64,000 nucleotides of DNA from Desulfovibrio sp. UCD-KL4C (GTDB lineage: Bacteria > Desulfobacterota > Desulfovibrionia > Desulfovibrionales > Desulfovibrionaceae): the NCBI RefSeq assembly GCF_006210265.1, contig NZ_VCNC01000001.1, forward strand, positions 1,064,843 through 1,128,842, read 5' to 3'. Within the stretch, counting starts at the first letter, position 1, and each line of letters opens with the position of its first letter. The notes beneath the pieces are model-generated. The model did not search any database. It saw only the letters and a program-made list of their open reading frames with translations, and was not told the origin of the DNA. A program made the position numbers and the translations under genes. Below are positions 26,036 to 34,277 of this stretch, piece by piece.

Positions 26036-27485
26036 CACCAAAAAAAACAAGCAGGCTATTTACTTATTATTAATTGTTTTCATTACACTTTCAGCCCCCC
26101 TGAACGTACAAGCATTTACTTTTTTGTCACCTTCTTCCCCGGAAGAACTTTCCCAAGAAATAGCTCACCAAATCACTGAAAAAATTCCTGCCGGTAAAAT
26201 ATATTTTAGACCAAGAAGCTTTACAAATTCCCTAGACAATACTGTACCGGTTTTATCTACTCATTTAGCCCTTTATTTGAGAGCAGAACTAAGTTCCTGT
26301 GGATTTGATATTACAGCCGATAATCCAGATTATATTCTTACAGGTTCTTTTCTTAATGAAGAAAACAAAATTTCATTTTTCTTTAATGTTGAAGATATTC
26401 ATAATGGGAAGATATTTAATTTTACATCCAGCATTAAAAATAAAAAGCTATCCCCTGACCTTTTAAAAGAAAATCTAAGGACAAAGACTGTAAATATTGC
26501 ATCTGATCTTGCCTGTTCGCCAAGCATGTTCAATTCACACTTGATGAATGATAAAAAAATAAGCGTTTTTATTAATCCGCTTGTTGACGCAAATTTAAAG
26601 TCAACCTCACCGTTTTCTGAAAATTTCTTATTTAAAATCAAAAATGAAATTGCACAGTATAATTCAATCACTATTGCAAAACCAATCCCGGTTGCCAAAA
26701 GAGGAACACGAGCACTTAGACGCAAGGCCAAAAAAATCAGCAATCTGAAGGGAAGTCAGACCGTGGTAACAGACTCTGAAGCAATTCTAGACGGAAGATA
26801 CTTCATCAGCGCAGATCATGTGACTGTTAATCTTGAGATTATTGATCGTGATGGAAAAGTAATATCATCAAGCGAAGAAAACATACCACTTTCGATGATT
26901 AGCCTTCCTATTGAAGATAAGCAAATAAAGAAGCAGGCGAACTTATTGGGGCTGCATACTTCTCAGCCCCTGCCTGATGATATGATCAGAATCTCAACCG
27001 CAAAAGGATATGGGGATGTTATATATCATGCAGGAGAAACCGTTACCCTGTTTATTCAGGTTGCAGCACCTCTATATGTGTACATTTATGCTGTGGACAG
27101 TGACAACAACATAAATCTGATTTTCCCAACCGAAGAAGACCGCACCAATTTCCTGCAACCAAGGACTCTGTACACAATTCCCCCAGAAGAAGCTGAAACA
27201 GATATAATGGTAGAATGCAGGCCGGAAACTCCATGCGGCACCGACAATATTTTGGTTTTCGCTTCAGATAAAAATATTTCACTTCCAAAATTAGCTGTGG
27301 AAGTGGATGCTGTTAACATTCATAAAGGAACAAGAAGCCTCAGACGCACCAAAAAGGACCGGGAAAAAATCGCTAAATTAAAAAGGATTAATCCTGTGGA
27401 CCTAGTTGATTATTTTCATAGTGCAGCTGCTATATCCGGGGCTCGGTTATATGGGGATGGTTTGTATTTGAGGACGAAAAAATAG
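26019..27485 (+). CDS. Exported DUF4384-domain protein
   Basis: 488 residues with a signal peptide (charged start, hydrophobic core IYLLLIVFITLSAPLNVQA). Residues about 40-310 contain no domain I recognise, though the layout (building a path to an outer-envelope lipoprotein-like fold) resembles proteins that assemble in the periplasm. Residues about 318-425 match DUF4384: GETVTLFIQVAAPLYVYIY, then a FPTEEDRTNFL segment. DUF4384 is often found attached to or beside caspase-like proteases. A short arginine/lysine-rich motif, RGTRALRRKAKK, recurs near the C-terminus as KGTRSLRRTKKD. It is first of three envelope-targeted genes spaced 9 and 3 bases apart, so one operon. Confidence 0.7.
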   Translation: MTIHCNTKKNKQAIYLLLIVFITLSAPLNVQAFTFLSPSSPEELSQEIAHQITEKIPAGKIYFRPRSFTNSLDNTVPVLSTHLALYLRAELSSCGFDITADNPDYILTGSFLNEENKISFFFNVEDIHNGKIFNFTSSIKNKKLSPDLLKENLRTKTVNIASDLACSPSMFNSHLMNDKKISVFINPLVDANLKSTSPFSENFLFKIKNEIAQYNSITIAKPIPVAKRGTRALRRKAKKISNLKGSQTVVTDSEAILDGRYFISADHVTVNLEIIDRDGKVISSSEENIPLSMISLPIEDKQIKKQANLLGLHTSQPLPDDMIRISTAKGYGDVIYHAGETVTLFIQVAAPLYVYIYAVDSDNNINLIFPTEEDRTNFLQPRTLYTIPPEEAETDIMVECRPETPCGTDNILVFASDKNISLPKLAVEVDAVNIHKGTRSLRRTKKDREKIAKLKRINPVDLVDYFHSAAAISGARLYGDGLYLRTKK

Positions 27486-27494
27486 GAGACTGGT

Positions 27495-28688
27495 ATGCGT
27501 ACATTAATTTTAATATTTTCTGTTTTTATTTTAAGTAGTTGTACTCCGGGATATCTAGAAATACAAAAGAGAAGTTACGCACAGTTGAACAACTTTAAGA
27601 GAAAAGAAAATTTAACTAATTTTGCAGTTAAAGGTGTCAAGCGATCTGATGTGATTGATATGCTTGGTATGCCTGATGTAAAAAAAGAATTACATGGTGG
27701 AAAAAAAGTTGCTGTTTATCACAGAAAAGCTACAAGTTCTGAAAAATTTGCTATGCATTTTTCCCAAGAGAGCTATATTATATATTACAACATGGATGAT
27801 GTCATAGAGAAAAAAATAGTCTTAAAAGATGATGAGTTCAATGTTTGGAAGAAAATAAATGTTGATGAATTACTCGACAGTAACAATATCGAAACTATCA
27901 ATGGTTCTTTTTACGGTGTATTAACATTAGACTTAATGTCAATTGATTTAACAAAAGAAAAATTGCGTAACGGTAAAGCAATATTGGAGCCAATTTATGT
28001 GTTTAATGGAAATGAATTAGTGCCCAATTGGGATTTAACTAAACTAATACATTCCAACCTATCTAAATGCTTTAACATGTGCTCTTTTAGTGAAACCCAA
28101 AGGTATCACCACTTATTTACTGATAAACTTAAGTATTTAGAAAAAATGAAGGATTTTAATCAAAACATTAATGATAGCAGACTGAAAAAGTTTAAAAAAG
28201 GTCTCTCTTCAGCCTCTACTTATAACACTAACTATGACCAGCTAGAAGAGCGCATGAAGGAGTTTGATACTCAAGAAGCAGCATATTACTCAGGTAAATA
28301 TAATATATATGACACTTCATTTTATAAAAATGTTATATCGGGATTAACTGGTTCAGTTGACTACGTAATATCTCCTAATTGTTCTCAGTTTGATTTTTAT
28401 ACCGTTGTCCTTCAAGCGTATTCAAAAAAGTTTCAAAATATAAAAACAGTGAATGTAGAATCAGCCAATGCTGGTGAAAGTAAAATTGCTTTTTATGATA
28501 TAGAAGCAATTAAAAAAATAACCTCAAAAGGTGTCACAAATCCTATGTTTGCTATGTCATCTTTTTTTGCTAAATCAAGAAACTTTCGACGTGTGACTCA
28601 ACTAACTAAAGACAACGTGTCCTTTTTGGTTAAATCTCTACAAAAACTAAATGTAACATCAGGAATAAAGTCTACAACACTTGAGTAA
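27495..28688 (+). CDS. Lipoprotein with BamE-like N-terminal region, otherwise unknown
   Basis: 397 residues. A lipobox (ILSSC, Cys16) after a short hydrophobic stretch marks it as a lipoprotein. The region VKGVKRSDVIDMLGMPDVKK (about 46-65) followed by a beta-rich stretch resembles SmpA/BamE-type folds. The rest has no known domain and is strongly AT-rich with Asn/Lys/Tyr bias, suggesting foreign origin. AGGAG precedes the start; the CHAT gene starts three bases after its stop. Context suggests it works with the DUF4384 and CHAT proteins at the envelope. Confidence 0.65.
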   Translation: MRTLILIFSVFILSSCTPGYLEIQKRSYAQLNNFKRKENLTNFAVKGVKRSDVIDMLGMPDVKKELHGGKKVAVYHRKATSSEKFAMHFSQESYIIYYNMDDVIEKKIVLKDDEFNVWKKINVDELLDSNNIETINGSFYGVLTLDLMSIDLTKEKLRNGKAILEPIYVFNGNELVPNWDLTKLIHSNLSKCFNMCSFSETQRYHHLFTDKLKYLEKMKDFNQNINDSRLKKFKKGLSSASTYNTNYDQLEERMKEFDTQEAAYYSGKYNIYDTSFYKNVISGLTGSVDYVISPNCSQFDFYTVVLQAYSKKFQNIKTVNVESANAGESKIAFYDIEAIKKITSKGVTNPMFAMSSFFAKSRNFRRVTQLTKDNVSFLVKSLQKLNVTSGIKSTTLE

Positions 28689-28691
28689 CGC

Positions 28692-30860
28692 ATGAAAAAA
28701 AGGCGCTCTCCTAGCTATATATTTTTAATTTTATTATTGATATTTTTATTAGCAAGTTGTGGATTTCAAAATCCGGATTTGAGTAAATATTATTTAAAAG
28801 ACTACAAGATATCCAAAACCCAATTCGGCATCCAAGACCCATCCATACAACACCAAATTGAAACCATAAACAGTGTCACAGCAGCTAAAGAGCAAAAGGA
28901 TTTTGCTCGAGCGAACAATCTGCTGCTGGGAGAACTGGACAATGAACAGGACAACTGCGCAAAAGCTCTCATCCTCAACCAACTGGCAGACATATTTAGC
29001 TACAATACCCTTGAGCTTGAGAAAGCTGTTAAGGCTGATCAAGATCTTCTTGCGATTTCATCTGGATGTACGGATTCAAAGTACAAACTGAAATATTCTT
29101 CGGCAAACAATGTCCTTCTGGCTGTACCGTCATATAAGGAGAAATATTTTGATCCATCATATGCTCAGATTCAAAAACATGCCCAAAAGAGACTTCGCCA
29201 AAATGAAGGTCTGCTGAAAGAGGGCACTAAATTCACTGGTAAAAATTATACAAAAGAGCAACTTATAAATCATGTTTCGACTGTTAAGCATGACATTGCC
29301 AGAGCTTTAGACAAGCCAACCAAGAATGAACTCATATCCAGATTAATTAGGGGAGAGTTCGAGCTTTATAAAACTACCAGAAATGCAGACTGGATTGCTG
29401 ATGGATATAAATATTTTCTTAATAATAAAATAGTATTGAACGATGTCGATCTAGACGAAATAAATTTTTTAGCCCTTTCAAGCTATCTGCATGCTGCTTA
29501 CCTTAAAACATCAAATGTAGTATTTGAAGAGCTGGCTTTTAGTATTATCTTAAAACCGTATTTGAATATTGAAAGCAGCGCACACAGATGGGCATATAAT
29601 AAACTAATCAATTCATACATCAACAATCTTGTCGGTGCTTACTACAAGCAAAAGAATTTTACGAAAGCTCTGTATTATATCTCGCTTAATAAATCCCGGA
29701 TGATCCTCGAAGACAAGGCGGGCATGTATTCCGAAAACAAATCCATTAAAGACACAATGGTCACACACTCGGACCTGCCGGACTATGCAAGCTTTGAACA
29801 GAAGCTCTCTACCACTCCGTCATTGATTGATTTTTATATTCGCGCGGATGCAGAAAAAACCAGAAAAATCAATTTCAAATCGGCTAAAACCGAACTGGCA
29901 AATAGTTACACCTCCGTAAGATCGCTTATACGTAAATCCCAGCACAGCAAAACAAGTATTGAAATTCCAGTCTATAGCGACACGTATATCACGGTAAAAA
30001 ACAACAACTCCATTTCCATGAAAAGGCTGTCTGAGAATGAATCCATGCGCATGAAAAAAGCATTGGAAAATTGCTATAAACGTATTACAGAATTCAAAAC
30101 ACCAGCTGCCAGTGATATAAGAGCTATCAAAGCTGTAATTCCCGGCAGAGTTCCAGTAAACACAATTATTTCAACCGACAAATGGATTTCTAGCCACCCT
30201 ATCGGGGCATACCTAGGAATATCTTCAATCAGAGTGCTTAATGCCTTCATGCTTGCCCCAAGCCACAAATTGAACAACATCATGGTAGCGGGATATTTTA
30301 ACCCCAGCACACAGAACTATGAGCCTCTACCTGACGCGGATAAGGAGCTTGCCTATCTACAAAAAATCTATCCCGATGGAATTTTTTTTGCACATGAAAA
30401 AGCTACGCTGGACAATTTATCTTCAGACATTCAGGCCAATATAGTTCATCTCTCTACCCATGGGATATTTGACTATGCAGAACCGAATGAATCAAAACTA
30501 CTCTTTGCGGATGATACCTTTCTTTATGCAAAACAGATGGCAACTTTTCCGCAATTAAAAAACAAGGAACTAATTTTCACTGCTGCATGTACAACGGGCA
30601 AGACCAGAAATGATGTTAAAAATTCCAGTGAAATCCTTGGAATATTGCGTCCTCTTCTGATCAACAACAATAAGTTTTTAATCCTCACCTTATGGGAGGT
30701 TGATTCTAAGTCCGCAGGTGAATTTGTTCGTGAATTTTATACCATTCTGAAAGACAAAAAAGACATAACTGAAGCTTTTCATCTAGCTGTTAAAAAATTA
30801 AAAGATAAATACAAACTTCCGTATTACTGGGCACCATACTATATCATAGCAAATGGTTAA
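28692..30860 (+). CDS. CHAT-domain (caspase-like) lipoprotein
   Basis: 722 residues. Signal peptide and lipobox (LLASC, near residue 23) predict a lipoprotein. Residues about 45-400 are helical repeats that may be degenerate TPRs, the usual partner of CHAT. The C-terminal 180 residues are a CHAT protease domain with the catalytic pair intact: His590 in VHLSTHG and Cys633 in FTAACTTG, plus the typical end WAPYYIIANG. CHAT enzymes are separase/caspase-clan cysteine peptidases, normally cytosolic in bacterial defence (for example with gasdermins or type III CRISPR). An envelope-anchored CHAT with DUF4384 and a lipoprotein partner is a distinct arrangement. Substrate unknown. Confidence 0.82.
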   Translation: MKKRRSPSYIFLILLLIFLLASCGFQNPDLSKYYLKDYKISKTQFGIQDPSIQHQIETINSVTAAKEQKDFARANNLLLGELDNEQDNCAKALILNQLADIFSYNTLELEKAVKADQDLLAISSGCTDSKYKLKYSSANNVLLAVPSYKEKYFDPSYAQIQKHAQKRLRQNEGLLKEGTKFTGKNYTKEQLINHVSTVKHDIARALDKPTKNELISRLIRGEFELYKTTRNADWIADGYKYFLNNKIVLNDVDLDEINFLALSSYLHAAYLKTSNVVFEELAFSIILKPYLNIESSAHRWAYNKLINSYINNLVGAYYKQKNFTKALYYISLNKSRMILEDKAGMYSENKSIKDTMVTHSDLPDYASFEQKLSTTPSLIDFYIRADAEKTRKINFKSAKTELANSYTSVRSLIRKSQHSKTSIEIPVYSDTYITVKNNNSISMKRLSENESMRMKKALENCYKRITEFKTPAASDIRAIKAVIPGRVPVNTIISTDKWISSHPIGAYLGISSIRVLNAFMLAPSHKLNNIMVAGYFNPSTQNYEPLPDADKELAYLQKIYPDGIFFAHEKATLDNLSSDIQANIVHLSTHGIFDYAEPNESKLLFADDTFLYAKQMATFPQLKNKELIFTAACTTGKTRNDVKNSSEILGILRPLLINNNKFLILTLWEVDSKSAGEFVREFYTILKDKKDITEAFHLAVKKLKDKYKLPYYWAPYYIIANG

Positions 30861-30894
30861 TTTTTTTACCAAACGTTTAATCCATAATTCATTT

Positions 30895-30975
30895 ATGAGT
30901 GAAAAAGAAACCAGAAACTATTCTTTGCGAATGCTGCGCTCAATAGATGATATCACTAGAATAGAAAGTTACTGA
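30895..30975 (+). CDS. Candidate 26-residue ORF coupled to the macro-like gene
   Basis: Starts at ATG 30895 and its TGA overlaps the ATG of the next gene in TGATG, the usual sign of translational coupling. The peptide is charged (SEKETRNYSLRMLRSIDD). No ribosome site is obvious. It may be a leader peptide or the residue of a larger gene. Confidence 0.3.
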   Translation: MSEKETRNYSLRMLRSIDDITRIESY

Positions 30976-31550
30976 TGAAAATAATCCTGCACAAAAATGA
31001 TATTTCTACAATCAAATCAGACGTTTTGATTGGCCCTGTCGATGGCAATATATGTGCTTTTGGAGGTTGTGCTGCTGCAATTTCTTTAAGGAAAGCTCTA
31101 CCATGTGAAACACCTCAAGAGCGGATGGGCTTATTTGAAGAAATAGAAGACGAAATTCTCTGCCACAAACCGATTCCCTTTGGCAATGCAGCGATTATAG
31201 ACGTTGATGAATATGGTCTGCCTTGGAACAACCTTCTCATCATTTCAGCTTTACCCCACCACGTAAACGGACAAATCTTCGGCCTAGATAAATGTGAATC
31301 AATACTTGCGAAAGCTATTAAGAATGGGATTGAACTGGCCCTGCGTGAAGGGAGTAATTCGGTTGCTACAACCTTGATAGGCGACTCGTACAGGATGCCT
31401 CCCGAATTCTCTATACGTGCAATGTTGTCTGGTTTCAAAGAACATCAAGACAAACCTATGAATATAAATTGGTGTTTTCTTGATGATGATAAAATGCGTA
31501 TAGCTAATCAAGGATGTGAAACATTTGGATTTAATCATAAAATTATTTGA
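30975..31550 (+). CDS. Macro-domain-like protein
   Basis: 191 residues, cytosolic. The layout follows the macro (ADP-ribose-binding) fold: ISTIKSDVLIGPVDG then FGGCAAAIS near residue 30 (the glycine-rich ligand loop), FGNAAIIDV near 68, IISALPHH near 87, an ALREGSNSVATTLIGDSYRMPPE segment near 120 (matching the usual sigP-iGtG-P pattern) and a helix to the end. The residues differ much from canonical macro domains, so the call is by pattern. Such proteins read or remove ADP-ribose marks and often sit in defence or toxin islands. The last gene of the island. Confidence 0.5.
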   Translation: MKIILHKNDISTIKSDVLIGPVDGNICAFGGCAAAISLRKALPCETPQERMGLFEEIEDEILCHKPIPFGNAAIIDVDEYGLPWNNLLIISALPHHVNGQIFGLDKCESILAKAIKNGIELALREGSNSVATTLIGDSYRMPPEFSIRAMLSGFKEHQDKPMNINWCFLDDDKMRIANQGCETFGFNHKII

Positions 31551-31616
31551 TAGAAAAATACTACAAGTATCATCACAATATTAATTATCGCAATCGATCT
31601 CACCCAACCCCGGTTG

Positions 31617-31632
31617 GCACCAAAGGTTGGCA
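31617..31632. repeat. 16-bp direct repeat, right copy
   Basis: Same GCACCAAAGGTTGGCA as at 25226-25241. Here it sits in a short internal duplication (GGTTGGCACC, AAA, GGTTGGCACC at 31612-31634). About 90 bases further is the 3' end of a tRNA-Arg remnant, a favourite island target. Confidence 0.55.
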
Positions 31633-31663
31633 CCACCCCCAAATATACCCATAAAAACGCAGA

Positions 31664-31696
31664 AAAGGGTTAACCCAGAATATGAGTTAACCCTTT
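31664..31696. terminator. 11-bp inverted repeat downstream of the macro-like gene
   Basis: Arms 31664-31674 and 31686-31696 (AAAGGGTTAAC and its complement) pair perfectly around an 11-base loop; a short A/T-rich tail follows. Likely terminator of the island operon or an island-end structure. A second small hairpin (TACTAC...GTAGTA) lies at about 31704-31718. Confidence 0.55.
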
Positions 31697-31721
31697 AATA
31701 TTGTACTACTTTTGTAGTAGA

Positions 31722-31858
31722 TGGTGACCCCGGCAGGATTGATTCGCCCTGTCCTAGGGCTCCCCCTTCGGGGGCGTTGGTGAAGCCCCAACGTCCAAAT
31801 CAGCTGTCCTGCGGATTTGTCGAACCTGCGGCACCAGGATTAGGAATCCTGTCAGCTG
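31722..31858 (-). pseudogene. Broken tRNA-Arg(CCU) with an insertion in the T-loop
   Basis: Reading the minus strand from 31858: a D-arm scrap (CAGCTG), a perfect anticodon arm (CAGGA, loop TTCCTAA with anticodon CCT, TCCTG), a variable loop, the T-stem and GTTCGA; then about 80 foreign bases; then the rest of the T-arm and acceptor strand with its encoded CCA (31722-31740). The 5' acceptor strand and most of the D-arm are missing, so this cannot fold as a working tRNA. The inserted part holds strong hairpins, including GCCCCCGAAGGGGGAGC. It lies between the island and the tssC pseudogene and marks a recombination scar at a tRNA site. Confidence 0.7.
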
Positions 31859-32553
31859 GGACAAAAACATTTTGAATTTCAATGGCCCGCCGTCCATGGT
31901 AACTGCTCCGGTAACAAAGGCATGATCTTTGCCTGAAGTTCCTGCCAGTGCGATAATTCCTGCTTGTTTAAAATCAGCAATCCGTTCTGTGTTGAGCATG
32001 ATTTCAAGAGGTGACGAAGAAGGACCGTCTTTAAGCGGAAGTTGATCAAGCCGTATAGAACTACGATCACAGAAATGTGTTGGCTGGCCATATTTGGCAA
32101 CACTACGTGAGCAGAGTGCTTCAATGACCCAAGGCGCGCTGATCCATAAAGGTTTTTCTTCGATAAACTTGGTTTGCTGAAACCTGATTCCGGTTTGTGC
32201 ATAGGGCGGGTTATGATCCTGCCTATACATGGCACAACCCATCCTACCCCGGAACGCTTAATAAGAGTCTTCCACCTCCCGTATTCTGCGCCTTCAAAGA
32301 GGGCAGGGATGTAGCGAACTTTTTTTAATTCATCCCAGCTTTGAATTCCAAAAAATCGCCCCCCATGCCAATAATCGCCGGAGCGAGCATAGCTTCAGCA
32401 AAATCCATGACTCTTTCTACTTTAGTCATGGCACGCGGTGAATTGGAAATTTCCTTATCAATTAAGATTATGTCTGGAGGAGTTGTTGTTTCTAGTGCAG
32501 GGGAAAACGCTGCGAGGGTAAGCATTGGAAAAAACAGGAGATTCGATATGCAT
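31859..32553 (-). pseudogene. Degenerate T6SS sheath gene (tssC-like)
   Basis: The strand reads as one protein only when frames are joined. It starts with AAGGAGG and ATG at 32553, then shifts at a T6 run near 32537, at a G6 run near 32363 and near CCC at about 32205. The pieces read DFAEAMLAPAIIG, then IQSWDELKKVRYIPALFEG, then KPLWISAPWVIEALCSRS and SSPLEIMLNTERIADFKQAGIIALAG, resembling TssC/ImpC-type contractile sheath proteins. The 3' end is replaced by the tRNA-Arg remnant after about 230 codons. All three shifts are at homopolymers, so sequencing error is possible for them, but the truncation is real. Family call is moderate. Confidence 0.55.
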
Positions 32554-32701
32554 AATTCCTCCTTGAAAATGTATTACAATTATATTTATACTAACATAAT
32601 GTATGATCATAAATTTTGGAAGAAAACTGTGTTTGTGAACACAAAAAAATATTTAAGACATCGACATTAAATGTATAACCGTGTAATGTTGACATTAATC
32701 A

Positions 32702-32984
32702 GTGTATTTTTTCTTAATTGAACTAGGTTATGCAGTGGGAGTTTTTTTTGTGGACCACAAATATTTAATACCACCAATTATCCTTCTTCTTTTACTTGCA
32801 ACCGGTGGGGGGGGGCGCAGGATACTACAACCTGCAAGGAGACGGGGCGACCAGAACATGGCAAATTCCTATGAATATTACAGATACCGGCATGCTGTGG
32901 TGGTCTGATACTTGGTATGCTCCGGCAAAGCTGGATGCGATGATTATACTGGGAGCAAATGAGATTCAAAAGGTCGGAGAGTAA
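32702..32984 (+). pseudogene. Frame-broken small T6SS gene before tssK (tssJ-like position)
   Basis: An upstream frame (hydrophobic, IPPIILLLLLATGGG) meets a downstream frame (AGYYNLQGDGATRTWQIPMNI, to Glu at 32981) at a run of nine G at 32807-32815. One base gained or lost in the run would fuse them into a protein of about 90 residues with an N-terminal hydrophobic segment. It ends three bases before tssK, where tssJ, an outer-membrane lipoprotein, is commonly found. The product is shorter than TssJ and no lipobox is seen, so identity is uncertain; a phase-variable gene is the alternative to a pseudogene. Confidence 0.4.
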
Positions 32985-32987
32985 CCT

Positions 32988-34271
32988 GTGTACGCGAATA
33001 AACCTCTTTTTTGGCATCAGGGATTGTTTCTACAGCCTCAGCATTTTCAATTGGCAGACTTACATCAGCTTTATCGATTGCGTGCTCTGCGTGAGTTCGG
33101 ACAGCCGTATTTCTGGGGGCTGACAAAGCTTGATGTTCGCGAAGGAGCACTGGAACGCAATCTAGAAGTGACAGGTGTGGAAGTTCTTTTTGAGGATGGT
33201 AACTTTGTCTCATTTCCGGGAAATGCAATGCTTGAACAGCGTTCCTTTGATAAGGCATGGCAAGATGGTGAGAAACTGTTCATGGTTTATCTAGGCCTAA
33301 AAAAATGGAATAGTGAGGGCGGTAATGTAACACTTACTGATGATAATACTACAATCAGCAATACTATGTTTGCAGTATCGCCTGATCCTGGGGAGCTGCC
33401 TGATTTACTTGGGAACGGCCCTGTAGGGCAGATCAAGCCTATGCATTATGTTTTGCGTCTTTTCTGGGAAACAGAGCTTGATGATATTGGAGCCTATACC
33501 ATAATTCCGCTCGGCAGATTAATGCTTGATCTTGAACAGGCTCGTCTGGACGAAAGTTTTATCCCTCCGGCTTTGACTTTAGACTCTTCTGAATATCTTA
33601 CCAATGTTTTTAAAGATATAAGTGATCAGGTTGCCTTGTGCAGTCGTAGGCTTGAACAATATAAAAGCCCAGGCGGACTTGGTACCGGTGATCTGAATTT
33701 TACTTCCACTGTCTTTTTGCTGGCTTTGCGGACACTCAACCGCTACGCGCCAGTGCTTAAACATTTTGTAGAAGCTCCGCACGTTCATCCATGGAAAGCT
33801 TTTGGTTTGCTACGTCAGATTATAGGAGAGCTTTCATCTTTCTCGCGTGATATCATCTCTCGTATTCTCGACAGCCTTACAGCCGGCCCTGAATTCATGA
33901 GCCAGTTCACCTTTGAAGATCCATATTTTACAGCAGAATTACCTGATAGAGCGTTTGGTACTGGGAATACATTTTGGCTCTTGGTGCGCACGCATGAACC
34001 GGAAAAGGCCATGCCGGAACTGCTTAAGATTGCAAAACTTTCAGCCACAAAGGGAATGAGTACTCTGCTGTCCAGAGCTATTAACGGTATAAGTATTACT
34101 CCTGTAGAGAATCCCCCTCCAGGATTGCCGAGAACTAAGGGTGCATTGTGTTTTCATATAGATACTGAATCCTCTTTATGGAATGAAGTGCAAAGATCTG
34201 GTAGTCTTTCTTTATATTGGGACTCTGCCCCAAGAGAAATGATGGCCTATATTGCAGCAATGAAAGGGTAG
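32988..34271 (+). CDS. tssK: TssK, type VI secretion baseplate protein
   Basis: 427 residues, close to the usual 440-450. The opening KPLFWHQGLFLQPQHFQ is the hallmark of TssK. TssK trimers link the T6SS baseplate to the membrane complex (TssJLM). The GTG start follows GGAGAG. The frame is intact and no key segment is missing, although the neighbours tssC, the tssJ-like gene and tssM are broken. It is followed immediately by tssL. Confidence 0.92.
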   Translation: MYANKPLFWHQGLFLQPQHFQLADLHQLYRLRALREFGQPYFWGLTKLDVREGALERNLEVTGVEVLFEDGNFVSFPGNAMLEQRSFDKAWQDGEKLFMVYLGLKKWNSEGGNVTLTDDNTTISNTMFAVSPDPGELPDLLGNGPVGQIKPMHYVLRLFWETELDDIGAYTIIPLGRLMLDLEQARLDESFIPPALTLDSSEYLTNVFKDISDQVALCSRRLEQYKSPGGLGTGDLNFTSTVFLLALRTLNRYAPVLKHFVEAPHVHPWKAFGLLRQIIGELSSFSRDIISRILDSLTAGPEFMSQFTFEDPYFTAELPDRAFGTGNTFWLLVRTHEPEKAMPELLKIAKLSATKGMSTLLSRAINGISITPVENPPPGLPRTKGALCFHIDTESSLWNEVQRSGSLSLYWDSAPREMMAYIAAMKG

Positions 34272-34277
34272 GTGGTT

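Noticed and set aside
31612-31634. Start of a CRISPR array
   Set aside because: Only one internal 10-base duplication with a 3-base gap and no regular spacers or cas genes.
31722-31858. Possible tmRNA end
   Set aside because: The anticodon arm with a clear CCU anticodon and the lack of a tag reading frame fit a tRNA-Arg remnant, not tmRNA.
32341-32670. Plus-strand ORF of 109 codons beside the tssC remnant
   Set aside because: Antisense to the degenerate tssC reading, which carries recognisable segments; no ribosome site.
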